A DNA stretch of 64,000 nt from JAHECE01 sp963780675 (GTDB lineage: Bacteria > Actinomycetota > Actinomycetes > Actinomycetales > JAHECE01), in contig CAWACR010000010.1 of NCBI GenBank assembly GCA_963780675.1, forward strand, positions 1 through 64,000. The letters are read 5' to 3'. The notes under the pieces are model-generated. The model saw only the letters and a list, made by a program, of their open reading frames with translations, was not told the DNA's origin and did not search any database. The translations under genes were made by a program, and so were the position numbers. This document shows positions 1 to 14,482 of the stretch, piece after piece. How positions within the stretch are numbered: position 1 is the stretch's first letter; each line of letters opens with the position of its first letter.

Positions 1-4766
<4,766 letters not shown>

Positions 4767-4966
4767 GTCTACTGGCCAAACCCCAAAAGGGCCCGCAGCA
4801 AACCGACATTACGAAACGACCAAGAAGGTCGAGTTAATGATCTCTGGCCGACCAGATGCTGACATCCGATCTACCAAAGGAAATCCGCGGGATCAACACC
4901 CAGGCCGCCCCCGAAGAAGCAAACCCCAGCGCCTCACCCCACGGGGTAATTGGCATCGATTTATTG

Positions 4967-4988
4967 ACACACTGTTGAGTTCTCAAGG
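4967..4988 (-). promoter_or_regulatory. rRNA leader box
   Basis: Minus strand CCTTGAGAACTCAACAGTG followed by TGT: the leader counterpart of the spacer box at 2911-2928. This motif precedes 16S in many actinobacteria and is thought to act in antitermination or maturation. It lies between promoter P2 and 16S, as expected. Confidence 0.65.
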
Positions 4989-5040
4989 AGCGAACGCTTC
5001 CCAGACCCAGCCTCACAACCGGCCCCGGGGCAACTTCTCA

Positions 5041-5070
5041 ATCTTATGCTTCCCGTTTCTTCCGTGTCAA
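5041..5070 (-). promoter_or_regulatory. rRNA operon promoter P2
   Basis: Minus strand: TTGACA (5065-5070), an 18-base spacer, then TAAGAT (5041-5046). The -35 is a perfect match to the vegetative consensus and the -10 differs at two positions. Initiation would fall near 5034, about 265 bases before 16S and upstream of the leader box. Confidence 0.75.
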
Positions 5071-5231
5071 TTTCGGCTCTTGCGAGCCTTTGTCGACCGA
5101 ATTCCCACGAGATGGGTTCCCGGCGCGGAGGAACTCCACGCTCTTCGCGTGGTGCCTGTGTCCGGGGGTTTCGCCCTGCGGGACCGGCCACCTCGTCGTG
5201 TCCGTTCCTCCCTCTCGGGGCGACGTCGAGA

Positions 5232-5260
5232 ACAGTACGTGCGGGGCTACAGACCGTCAA
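5232..5260 (-). promoter_or_regulatory. rRNA operon promoter P1
   Basis: Minus strand: TTGACG (5255-5260), a 17-base spacer, TACTGT (5232-5237). It lies between the tyrS stop codon and P2, giving a tandem-promoter arrangement typical of rRNA operons. The stretch 4767-5345 otherwise contains no credible gene. Confidence 0.65.
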
Positions 5261-5345
5261 ATCGCCGTACCTCCGGGCGTGTCGAGTCCGCGCGTGGGCC
5301 TCTGACCTGCGCAGAGACCCTCCGAGACCGCCTGCGAGACCCTCC

Positions 5346-6640
5346 TCAGGCGCCGCTCGACCCCGCGTCGACCACGGCGAGCGCACGCCGACCGCGGCGC
5401 ACCAGGGCCCAGCGACCCGCGATGAGGTCGTCGGGCAGGACGATCCGTCCCGGGTCGACGACCTTGACGTTGTTGAGGTACGCGCCACCGTCGGCGATGG
5501 TCCGCCGCGCGGCCCCGGTGCCGTCGACGAGCCCTGTCGCCGCCAGGAGGTCGAGCACCGAGTCGACACCCGGGCGGACCGACGCGCGCGGGAGCTCGGC
5601 GACCGCGTCGGCCACCGTGGCGGCGTCGAGCTCGGTCAGCGCGCCGCGGCCGAAGAGGGCCAGCGAGGCGTTCCGGACCCGCTCGGTCGCCTCCGCGCCG
5701 TGCACCAGCGTGGTCACCTCCGCGGCGAGCACACGTTGCGCCTCTCGCGCCGCCGGCCGGTCGGTCACCGCAGCCTCGAGCTCGGCGATCCTGCCCCGGT
5801 CGAGGAAGGTGAAGATCTTGAGGTAGCGCACGACGTCGGCGTCGTCGGCGTTGAGCCAGAACTGGTAGAAGGCGTACGGGCTCGTCATCGCCGGCGTCCA
5901 GCCAGACCGCGCCGCCCTCGGTCTTGCCGAACTTGGTGCCGTCCGCCTTGGTGATGAGCGGGGTCGTCAGGACGTGGACGCCGCCGCCCTCGACCTTGCG
6001 GATGAGCTCGACGCCGGAGAGCAGGTTGCCCCACTGGTCGGTGCCACCGGTCTGCAGCGGTGCAGCCGTACCGCCGGAACAGCTCGAGGAAGTCCATGCC
6101 CTGCAGGATCTGGTAGCTGAACTCGGTGAAGGAGATCCCCTCGTCCGAGGCGAGGCGCCTGGCCACCGTGTCCTTTGCGAGCATCGTGCCCAGGCGGAAG
6201 TGCTTGCCGATGTCGCGCAGGAAGTCGATGGTGCGAGAGCGCGGACGTCCAGTCGAGGTTGTTGACCATCTGCGCCGGCGTTGTCGCCGTCGAAGTCGAG
6301 GAACCGCTCGATCTGGCCCTGCAGCCTGCTGGTCCACTCGGCGACCGTGTCCTTGGCGTTGAGGGTCCGCTCCCCCGACATCCGGGGGTCACCGATCAGC
6401 CCCGTCGCGCCGCCGACCAGAGCGATCGGCCGGTGCCCCGCCAGCTGGAGGCGTCGCATGACGACGATCTGGACCAGGTTGCCCGAGGTGCAGGCTCGGC
6501 GCGGTCGGGTCGAACCCGCAGTAGAAGGTGACGGGTCCCGCGGACAGGGCCTCGCGCAGCGTCGCCTCGTCGGTCGACTGCGCGAGGAGGCCGCGCCACT
6601 GCAGCTCGTCGAGGATGTGCTCGGGGAGGGTGTCCGTCAC
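5346..6640 (-). CDS. tyrS: Tyrosine--tRNA ligase (frame-broken in this sequence)
   Basis: Class I aminoacyl-tRNA synthetase that charges tRNA-Tyr. Starting from GTG at 6638-6640, the N-terminus has the HIGH-type motif PSLHLGN. KFGKTEGGAVWLD corresponds to KMSKS, and the C-terminal S4-like domain (ADGGAYLNNVKVVDPGR) is complete. The reading frame changes near 6487, 6275, 6235, 6056 and 5893. Each break is repaired by removing one base; for example the codons for LFRRYGCT and LQTGGTDQ are separated by one extra base. Removing five bases gives about 429 residues, the normal family length. Since the gene is normally essential I read the breaks as sequence errors. It lies upstream of the rRNA promoters, on the same strand. 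Confidence 0.93.
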
Positions 6641-6694
6641 TGCTCTGCTCTCCGGGTGGGGCTCGCGCGCCGGACCCAGCGCCCGGCGCGCGCC

Positions 6695-7357
6695 CTAGTC
6701 TGCCGTGCCCGGCGAGGGTGCCGCGGCGTCGGGTCGGCGCGTGCGCCCGCCGGCGCGGTAGGCCGAGACCGTCGGCTCGCCCGGAACCCAGAAGCGCCAG
6801 GGGAACGCGACCTGGTCACCGCCCGGGCCCGCCACGCCCACCCGCGGACCGCGGGCCACCGGCTGCGCGGCATCCGTCGGGAGGGTCAGGTCGATCCGCC
6901 GGACCCCGTCCGGTGCGCCGAGCGGCGCGCCGTCGTCGGCTCCCGTGAGCCCGAGCGCCTGGGCGAGCCGCGCCGGACCCCGGGCGAGGTCGACGGTCCG
7001 CCGCGCTGCGGGGCGCCTCGACCACGCCAGGTCGATGCCCTCCACGACCTCACCGGCCCGCAGCAGCACCGCCGCGGCGCTGCCCTCGGATCCGCACACG
7101 AGGTTGACGCACCAGTGCATGCCGTACGTGAAGTAGACGTACAGGCGCCCGCCGGGCCCGAACATGGCGGCGTTGCGCGCCGTCCGCCCCCGGAACGCGT
7201 GAGAGCCGGGATCGTCCTCGCCACGGTAGGCCTCCACCTCCGTGAGGCGGACGACGACGACGCCCGCCCGGTCCTCCACGCGCAGGCGGGCTCCGAGGAG
7301 GTCGGGGGCCACGTCGAGGACGTCCCGGACGAACCAGTCCGGCCCCGGCGCGATCAC
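6695..7357 (-). CDS. DNA-3-methyladenine glycosylase (MPG/AAG family)
   Basis: Base-excision repair enzyme of the Pur_DNA_glyco (AAG) family, 220 residues, which removes alkylated purines. The family core is clear: TEVEAYRGEDDPGSHAFRG (with the catalytic Glu region) at about residues 39-57 and the FGPGGRLYVYFTYGMHWC stretch at about 66-84. Start is GTG at 7355-7357; the gene lies downstream of the P-loop kinase with a small gap created by a 16-base tandem duplication (7349-7380). It is one of the few genes between 5.9 and 16.7 kb that reads in a single frame. Confidence 0.93.
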   Translation of the reverse strand: MIAPGPDWFVRDVLDVAPDLLGARLRVEDRAGVVVVRLTEVEAYRGEDDPGSHAFRGRTARNAAMFGPGGRLYVYFTYGMHWCVNLVCGSEGSAAAVLLRAGEVVEGIDLAWSRRPAARRTVDLARGPARLAQALGLTGADDGAPLGAPDGVRRIDLTLPTDAAQPVARGPRVGVAGPGGDQVAFPWRFWVPGEPTVSAYRAGGRTRRPDAAAPSPGTAD

Positions 7358-7380
7358 GTGCTCACGCGATCACGTGCTCA
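7349..7380. repeat. 16-bp perfect tandem duplication at a gene junction
   Basis: The 16-base unit cgcgatcacgtgctca occurs twice head to tail (7349-7364 and 7365-7380). Each copy, read on the minus strand, contains GTGATCGCG. The right copy supplies the stop codon of the kinase (TGA at 7370-7372) and the left copy the GTG start of the glycosylase. Confidence 0.85.
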
Positions 7381-7936
7381 ACAGGACGTCGGCCCGCTCG
7401 CGGGTGCGCTCGGCGGCGAAGTGCGTCGCCTCGCTCGCCATCCAGGCGAGCCAGTGGCCGCGCAGTGCTTCGCCGTCGCGGGCGATGCCCCGGGCGAGGC
7501 GCTCGTCCGCACCGGTCTCGACCCAGAGCCGCAGCACGGCGTACTCATCGACCGCGCGCGGCGCGGACCCGCACCCCTCGACCACGAGCACGTCGGGCAC
7601 GGGGACGTCCACGCAGTCCGCCCACGCCTCCGCGCCCCAGTCGTAGCGCCGGTACCGGGCCGGGCGACCCGTCGCGAGGGGCTCGAGCACCCCGACGGCG
7701 AGCCGTTCCCACACGCCGTCGAGCCCGCTCCATCCCTCGTAGAGGTCATCGAGGTGCACGGTCTCGACGACGAGGCCCGCCGAGCGAAGCCCGTCACCGA
7801 CGGCGGTCGCCAGGGTGGTCTTCCCCGAGCCGGCCGGCCCGTCGATCGCGACGAGACGCACGGGCCCCATCCTCGGCCGGGCAGTCAGCACCCGGCCGAG
7901 GATGTCCGGGAGCTCCGGCCACATCGAGGCGCTCAC
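7370..7936 (-). CDS. Uridine kinase-like P-loop NTPase
   Basis: About 188 residues. A Walker A motif, DGPAGSGKTT, lies near the N-terminus, followed by HLDDLYEGW, the acidic segment found in uridine kinase and related nucleoside kinases, and DVLVVEGCGSA as a Walker B-like strand. Substrate is not established; the fold predicts phosphoryl transfer from a nucleoside triphosphate. I chose GTG at 7934-7936 because more upstream starts would run into argH; ATG at 7922-7924 is the alternative. The gene follows argH with a 13-base gap and may be co-transcribed with the arginine operon. Confidence 0.8.
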   Translation of the reverse strand: MSASMWPELPDILGRVLTARPRMGPVRLVAIDGPAGSGKTTLATAVGDGLRSAGLVVETVHLDDLYEGWSGLDGVWERLAVGVLEPLATGRPARYRRYDWGAEAWADCVDVPVPDVLVVEGCGSAPRAVDEYAVLRLWVETGADERLARGIARDGEALRGHWLAWMASEATHFAAERTRERADVLLST

Positions 7937-7949
7937 GGGTCCGCGCGGC

Positions 7950-9410
7950 TCAGGCCTCGGCCCAGGCCCGAAGCTCCGCGGTGCGCGCACCGACCCGAGC
8001 GAGCTGCTCGACCACCCGGACCGGCGCGGTGCCGCCGTGCCCCGACCTCGAGGCGAGCGAGCCCTCCACCGTCAGCACGTCCCGGACCTCCGGCGTCAGG
8101 TGCGGGGAGATCGCGACGAGATCGTCGTCGCTCAGGTCCCAGAGCTCGATCCCGCGCTTCTCGCACACCCGCACGCACGCGCCCGCCACCTCGTGCGCCA
8201 CCCGGAACGGCACGCCCTGCCGCACGAGCCACTCCGCGATGTCGGTCGCGAGCGAGAAGCCCTGCGGGCGCGAGCTCGGCCATCCGCTCCCGTGTCGAAC
8301 GTCGAGCGTCGCAACCATCCCCGCGACCGCAGGCAGGAGCAGGGCCAGGGTGTCGATGGCGTCGAAGACCGGCTCCTTGTCCTCCTGGAGGTCGCGGTTG
8401 TAGGCGAGCGGCAGGCCCTTGAGCGTCGGCGAGCAGGCCGGCGAGGTCGCCGATGAGGCGGCCCGCCTTGCCGCGCGCCAGCTCCGCGACGTCGGGGTTC
8501 TTCTTCTGGGGCATGATCGACGAGCCCGTCGAGAAGGCGTCGTCGAGGCGGACGAAGCCGAACTCCTTCGTCGCCCAGATGACGTTCTCCTCGGCCAGCC
8601 GGGAGAGGTCGACCCCGATCATCGCGGCGACGAAGGCGAACTCCGCGACGACGTCGCGGCCGCCGTGCCGTCGATCGAGTTCTCGACGGGGCCGTCGAAG
8701 CCCAGGTCGGCGGCGACCGCGGCCGGGTCGAGCCCGAGCGAGGAGCCGGCGAGCGCGCCGGAGCCGTACGGCGAGAGCGCCGCCCGGGCGTCCCAGTCGG
8801 TGCAGCCGCTCGACGTCGCGCAGCAGCGGCCACGCGTGCGCGAGCAGGTGGTGGGCGAGCATCACGGGCTGGGCGTGCTGGAGGTGCGTGCGCCCCGGCA
8901 TGGGCGCGTCGGGGTGCGCGGTCCGCCTGCTCCACGAGCGCGTCGACCACGTCGAGCACGCCGCCCGCCAGGACGCGCGCGCTGCTCCCGCAGGTACATC
9001 CGGATGAGCGTGGCGATCTGGTCGTTGCGGGAACGGCCGGCGCGGAGCTTGCCTCCGAGATCGGGACCCGCGCGCTCGATGAGCCCGCGCTCGAGCGCCG
9101 TGTGGACGTCCTCGTCGGCCGGCGACGGCGCGAACGCCCCCGAGGCGACGTCCGCGTCGAGCGCGTCCAGCGCGTCGAGCATCCCGGTCAGCTCGGCGTC
9201 GTCGAGCAGGCCCGCCGCCGCGAGCACCCGGGCGTGCGCCCGCGAACCCTCGATGTCGTGTCGCGCGAGCCGCCAGTCGAAGTGGGTCGAGACGCTGAGC
9301 GCCGCGAGCGCGTCGGCCGGACCGCCGGCGAACCGGCCCCCCCAGAGGCTGAGCGGAGCCTGCGGGGCGGGGCCGGGCGCCGTCGTCGGCTCGTCGTGTG
9401 CCTCAGGCAC
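7950..9410 (-). CDS. argH: Argininosuccinate lyase (frame-broken)
   Basis: Last step of arginine synthesis: argininosuccinate to arginine and fumarate. The N-terminal part has LWGGRFAGGPADAL and AGRSRNDQIATLIRMYL; a middle frame has the lyase signature SSIMPQKKNPDVAELARGKAGRLIG, here quoted across the GSS-x-MPQKKNP core; the C-terminus (ATDIAEWLVRQGVPFR, LTVEGSLASR) is in a third frame. At least three frame changes occur, near 8300, 8430-8760 and 8890-8980. GTG at 9408-9410 overlaps the argG stop by eight bases, so it is probably translationally coupled. The gene is probably intact in the organism. Confidence 0.92.
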
Positions 9411-10660
9411 CCGTGCCCTCCGCGGCGGTGAGGTCCGGGCCCCCGATGACCACGCCGCGCCCGAACTTGGCGTCGCGCGCCGCGGCCAGCTTGGCCGTGA
9501 GGCCGAAGATCTCGATGAAGCCCCTGGCCTCGGACTGGTCGAAGGTGTCGCCGTGTCGTAGGTGGCGAGGTTGAAGTCGTAGAGGCTGGCCTCGCAGCGC
9601 CGTCCGGTCACGGTCGCGCGCCCGCCGTGGAGGACCAGGCGGATCTCGCCGGACACGTACTCCTGGGTGTCCTCGATGAAGGCGTCGAGCGAGCGCTTGA
9701 GCGGGGAGAACCACATGCCGTCGTAGACGAGCTCGGTCCAGCGCGGCCCCGATCCGCTTCTTGAACCGCGCCTGCTCGCGCTCCACCGTGACGTTCTCGA
9801 GCTCGCGGTGCGCCTCGATGAGCGCCATCGCGCCCGGCGCCTCGTAGATCTCGCGCGACTTGATGCCGACGAGGCGGTCCTCGACGATGTCGATGCGCCC
9901 GACGCCGTGGGCGCCGGCGCGGCGGTTCATCTCCTGGATCGCCTGGAGCGGGGTGACCGGCACGCCGTCGAGCGCCACGGGGATGCCGCGCTCGAAGCGT
10001 GATGACCACCTCGTCCGGCGACGGGCGGGAAGGCCGGGTCGTCCGTGTAGGAGTAGACGTCCTTCGTGGGCGCGTTCCAGATGTCCTCGAGGAAGCCCGT
10101 CTCGACGGCGCGGCCCCAGACGTTCTGGTCGATGGAGAACGGGTTCTTCTTCGTCGTCTCGATGGGGAGCTTGTGCGGCTCGGCGTAGTCGATCGCCTTG
10201 TCGCGGGTCAGGGCGAGGTCGCGGACGGGGCGATGCACGTGAGGTCCGGGCGCGAGCGACACGATGCCGACCTCGAAGCGCACCTGGTCGTTGCCCTTGC
10301 CCGTGCAGCCGTGCGCCACGGTGGTCGCGCCGAACTGGCGGGCCGCCCGCACGAGGTGCTTGACGATGACGCGGGCGGGAGAGCGCCGAGACGAGCGGGT
10401 AGTGGTCCATGTAGAGGGCGTTCGCCTTGAGCGCGGGCATGCAGTACTCGCTGCGCGAACTCGTCGCGCGCGTCGGCGACGTACGCCTCGACGGCGCCGC
10501 AGTCGAGGGCGCGCTGGCGGATGACCTCGAGGTCCTCGCCGCCCTGGCCGACGTCGACCGCCACGGCGATGACCTCGGCGCCGGTGGCGTCCGCGATCCA
10601 GCCGATGCCGACGGAGGTGTCGAGGCCGCCGGAGTAGGCGAGGACGATGCGCTCCTTCAT
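9403..10660 (-). CDS. argG: Argininosuccinate synthase (frame-broken)
   Basis: Condenses citrulline and aspartate using ATP. The start at 10658-10660 gives MKERIVLAYSGGLDTS, with the ATP pyrophosphatase P-loop SGGLDTS. GCTGKGNDQVRFE, NPFSIDQNVWGRAVETG and the C-terminal GDTFDQ follow, but in different frames. Clear single-base insertions lie near 9743, 9998 and 10025, and a missing base near 9552 (TYDT to GDTFDQ). Its ATG overlaps the end of the argR frame in an ATGA arrangement. Family length is about 400 residues, matching the span. Confidence 0.93.
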
Positions 10661-11244
10661 GAGGGGTGCTCTCCTGTTGCTGCTGGTGCTGGGTCTGGTG
10701 AGGCGGGTGCGGTCTGCGGGGGTCGAGACCGTGCGGTGAGGCGAGGTCCAGGAACTGCTGGGCGAGGCCGCGCCCGCCGTCGGGGTCCCGGGAGACGACG
10801 AGGACGGTGTCGTCGCCCGCGATCGTGCCCGACGACGTCGGGATCGACGGGCGGTCGATGGCGCGACGCGAGGAACTGCGCGGCGCCCGGCGGGGTGCGC
10901 AGCACGACGAGGTTGGCGGAGCCGTCGGCGCTGACGAGCAGCTCGCGGCGCAGCCGGTCGAGCCGCCGGCGGATTCTCCTCCGTCGCCGCTCCCGCGCGA
11001 GCCCGGCGACCGGCCGCTCCCCGCGGGCACGGCGTAGACGAGCGCGCCGTCCGCGCCGCGCACCTTGACCGCCCCGACGCTCGACGAGGTCGCGCGAGAG
11101 CGTCGCCTGGGTGACGCTCGACGCCCTCGCGCCGCCGAGCGCGGCGCGCAGCTCGCCCTGGGAGCGCACGGCCTGGCGCGTCGAGGACGCGGCGCGATCA
11201 GCGCCTGCCGCGCCGCCTTGGTCGCGGGGATCGGCGGACGCCAT
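10657..11244 (-). CDS. argR: Arginine repressor (frame-broken, C-terminus uncertain)
   Basis: Hexameric winged-helix regulator that represses arginine genes when arginine is bound. Starting at 11242-11244 (MASA), a single extra base separates the start from IPATKAARQALI. SQGELRAAL and VTQATLSRDLVE form the helix-turn-helix, and VGAVKVRGADGALVYAVPA the hinge strand; the C-terminal domain contains GTIAGDDTVLVVSRDPDGGRGLA. The pieces sit in different frames. The last 30 codons are ambiguous: one frame ends at a TGA overlapping the argG ATG, another runs on into argG with no stop. It lies between argF and argG, the usual actinobacterial place. Confidence 0.88.
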   Translation of the reverse strand: MASADPRDQGGAAGADRAASSTRQAVRSQGELRAALGGARASSVTQATLSRDLVERRGGQGARRGRRARLRRARGERPVAGLARERRRRRIRRRLDRLRRELLVSADGSANLVVLRTPPGAAQFLASRHRPPVDPDVVGHDRGRRHRPRRLPGPRRRARPRPAVPGPRLTARSRPPQTAPASPDPAPAATGEHPS

Positions 11245-11254
11245 CGACGGGCGC

Positions 11255-12207
11255 TCAGGTCACCGCTCGAGCCAGCCACGTGAGCAGCGCCTTCTGCGCG
11301 TGCAGGCGGTTCTCCGCCTCGTCCCAGACCACGCGACTGGCGGCGCCGTCGAGCACCTCGGCGGTGATCTCCTTGCCCCGGTACGCCGGCAGGCAGTGGA
11401 GCACGACGGCGCCCGGCGCCGCGAGCGGCGAGCAGCGCGGCGTCACCCGGAACGGGAGGAAGGGGCCTCGCGCTCGTCGGCCTCCGCCTCCTCGCCCCAT
11501 CGAGACCCACGTGTCGGTCGCGACGACGTCGGCGCCCGCGACCGCCTCGTCGGCGTCGTCCGTGACGAGCGACGCTCCCGCCGGTCTCCGCCGCGATGGC
11601 CTCGGCGCGCGTCGAGGACGTCCGGCGTCGGGCCGGTAGCCCTCCGGGCGCGCCGATCCGCACGTGCATGCCCGCCGTCGCGCCGCCGAGCAGGTAGGAG
11701 TGCGCCATGTTGTTCGCGCCGTCGCCCAGTAGGCGAGGTCAGGCCCGGCGAGCGGGGCCGTCGGCGTCAGGCCACCGCAGTGCTCGGCGACGGTCTGCGA
11801 GGTCCGCGAGGATCTGGCACGGGTGGAACTCGTCGGTCAGCGCGTTGACGACCGGCACGCCGGCGTGCGCGGCCATCTCCTCGATCCGGTCCTGGTCGAA
11901 GGTGCGCCAGACGATCGCGGCCACCTGCCGGTCGAGCACCCGGGCGGTGTCCGGCGATCGACTCGCTGGACGCCGATCTGCGCCAGGTTGCCGTCGACGA
12001 GCAGGGGGAAGCCCCCGAGCTCGGCGATGCCGACGGCGAAGGAGACCTGCGTCCGCAGGGTCGGCTTGTCGAAGAGGACGGCGACGGCCGCGGGCCCTCG
12101 AGGGGCTGCCAGCCGAACGGGTCGGCCTTGACGGCGAGGGCCAGCTCGAGGACCTCGCGCTGCTCGGCCGGGGTGAGGTCGTCGTCCCGGAGGAAGTGCC
12201 GGGTCAT
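11255..12207 (-). CDS. argF: Ornithine carbamoyltransferase (frame-broken)
   Basis: Forms citrulline from ornithine and carbamoyl phosphate. The start at 12205-12207 gives MTRHFLRDDDLTPAEQREVL. Later segments include FDKPTLRTQVSFAVGIAELGG (carbamoyl-phosphate loop; the family motif is S-x-R-T-R, here with T-L-R-T-Q), FHPCQILADL and the C-terminal VLHCLPAYRGKEIT, where HCLP is the ornithine-binding signature. At least five frame changes occur across 11,450-12,100. The start codon shares one base with the argD stop codon. Confidence 0.92.
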
Positions 12208-13530
12208 CAGGTGTCCTTGGAGCGGTCGGCGGGCCGGGACGCGGCATCGAGGATCGCCGGGAGGGCGTCGACGAAGTCGCCGGCCTGGGCGCGGGTGAGC
12301 ACGAGCGGCGGGGCGAGCCGGATCGCGTCCGGGGGCCACCGCGTTGACGATGAAGCCTGCCTCGAGCGCGGCCGGGCCACGGCCGGGGCGACGTCGTCGG
12401 TCGAGCTCGATCGCCGAGCAGGAGGCCCTCGCCCCGGGCACCCGCGACGCCGGGGGTGGTCGACGGCGCCCAGCGCCGTCCGCAGCCACGCGCCGAGGTC
12501 CCGGACGTGGGCCAGGAGGCCGTCCCGCTCGATGACGTGCGAGGGTCGCGAGGGCCGCGGCCGCGGCGACCGGGTTGCCGCCGAACGTCGTGCCGTGCTG
12601 GCCGACGCCCAGCAGGGTGCCGGCCCGCTCCCCGAACGCGACGACCGCGCCGATCGGGAAGCCGCCGCCGAGGCCCTTGGCGAGGGTGACGACGTCGGGC
12701 ACGATCCCGCCGCCGATGCGCGGCGTGGTGGGCGAACCACGCGCCCGTGCGCCCGATGCCGGTCTGCACCTCGTCGAGGATCAGCAGCGCGCCGTGCGCG
12801 TCGCGGTGAGCTCGCGGGCCGCGGCGAGGTAGCCCGGCGGGCAGCGGACCGCACGCCCGGCCTCGCCCTGGATCGGGCTCGACGAAGAGCGGCCGCGACG
12901 TCGTCGTCCATCGCCGCGGCCGAGCGCCTCGACGTCACCGAACGGGACGTGCTCGACGCCGCCGGGCAACGGCTCGAACGGCTCCCGGTAGGCCACCTTG
13001 TGCGGTCAGCGCGAGGGCGCCCATGGTGCGCCCGTGGAAGCGCGCCCTCGAGGGCGAGGACGCCGGGGCCGGCCCGTGCGCCGCGCCATCTTGAACGCCG
13101 CCTCGTTCGCCTCGGTGCCCGTGTTGCGCGAGGAACACGCGGGAGCCGGCCGGCGCCGCCGTGGCCGCCAGCTCGAGGAGCCGCTCGGCGAGCGCGATCT
13201 GCGTGGGCGTGGCGAAGAAGTTCGAGACGTGCCCGAGGGTGCCGAGCTGCGCGGAGACGGCGCTCACGAGCGTGGGGTGCGCGTGGCCGAGGGCGTTGAC
13301 GGCGATTCCCGCCGAGCAGGTCGAGGTACCGCGTGCCCGTCGGCGTCCCAGACGTACGGGCCCTCGCCCCGCACGAGCACGCGCTGGGGGGTGCCGTAGG
13401 TGCCCATGAGCGCCTCGCCGTAGCGGGCCGCCCACTCCACCGCCGTGCCCGTGGCGGCGCCGGGGGCGACCGCGGACGCCGTGCTCGGGATCGGGGCCGG
13501 AGTCAGATTCGGAGTCGTCGGGGCGCTCAT
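12207..13530 (-). CDS. argD: Acetylornithine aminotransferase (frame-broken)
   Basis: PLP-dependent class III aminotransferase for N-acetylornithine. The N-terminus runs through EWAARYGEALMGTYGTPQRVLVRG; internal pieces include GIAVNALGHAHPTLVSAV, LTAQGGLPGA-type sequence, and PDVVTLAKGLGGGFPIGAVV, where the Lys of TLAKGLG is the PLP lysine. The C-terminus ends near GDFVDALPAIL. At least six frame changes. ATG at 13528-13530 overlaps the argB stop (ATGA) and its own TGA overlaps the argF start by one base. Confidence 0.92.
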
Positions 13531-14482
13531 TCGTCACTCCACTCGGCCGTGACCTCGGGCAGCACCATCGTGCCGACGCCCTGGGAGGTGAAGATCTCCA
13601 GCAGCATCGCGTGCGGCACCCGGCCGTCGATGATGTGCGCCTGGGGCACGCCGCCCTGGACGGCGCGCAGGCAGGCCTCCATCTTCGGGACCATCCCGGA
13701 CTCGAGGCGCGGGCAGCATCTCCGCGAGCTCGAGCGACGCCGATCCGCCGGACGAGCGAGGACCTGTCCGGCCAGTTCGGCGTACAGGCCCTCGACGTCG
13801 GTGAGCATGATGAGCTTGCGGGCGCCGAGCGCCACCGCGAGGGCCGCGGCGGCGGTGTCGGCGTTGACGTTGAGCACCTGGCCGTGGGGTCGTCGATGTC
13901 CGGGGCCACGGTGGAGACCACGGGGATCCGGCCGGCCGCGAGGATGTCCTCGATCGCCGCCGGGTTGACCTCGACGACGTCGCCGACGAGGCCGACGTCG
14001 ACCGCCTCGCCGTCGACCATCGCGGGCCGGCGCGCCGCGCGGAGCAGGCCGCCGTCCTCGCCGGAGAGGCCGACGGCGTGCGGGCCGTGCGCGTTGATGA
14101 GGCCGACGAGCTCGCGCGAGACCTGGCCGGTGAGCACCATCCGGACCACGTCCATGGCCTCGGGCGTGGTGACCCGGAACCCGCCCTTGAACTCGATCTC
14201 GATCCCGAGCCGCTTCGAGCATGGCAGCTGATCTGCGGGCCGCCGCCGTGCACGACGACGGGGTGCAGGCCGACCTGCCGCAGGAACACGACGTCCTCGG
14301 CGAAGGCGCGCTTGAGCGTCGTCGTCGACCATCGCGTTGCCGCCGTACTTGATGACGACGATGGCGCCCGCGAAGCGCTCGATCCAGGGCAGCGCCTCGA
14401 TGAGGACGCTCCACCTTCTGGTGCGGGAAGAGGTCCGTTCGGTGTTGAAGACGAAGTCGTCGGGGACGGATGGCTGGCTCAT
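13527..14482 (-). CDS. argB: Acetylglutamate kinase (frame-broken)
   Basis: Phosphorylates N-acetylglutamate and is the usual arginine feedback target in this pathway. Starts MSQPSVPDDFVFNTE at 14480-14482. IVVIKYGGNAMVDD holds the ATP-binding KxGGxAM motif, HGGGPQIS the second glycine loop, and ARKLIMLTDVEGLYAEL the third core strand. The C-terminus ends TMVLPEVTAEWSDE. Frame changes occur near 14,410, 14,325, 14,218, 13,885, 13,755 and 13,710. Overlaps argJ by an ATGA. Confidence 0.92.

Noticed and set aside
10657..11244. Natural ArgR-ArgG fusion, because one frame runs from argR into argG without a stop
   Set aside because: The region is full of indels, the argG start is typical, and another frame ends in the usual ATGA overlap.
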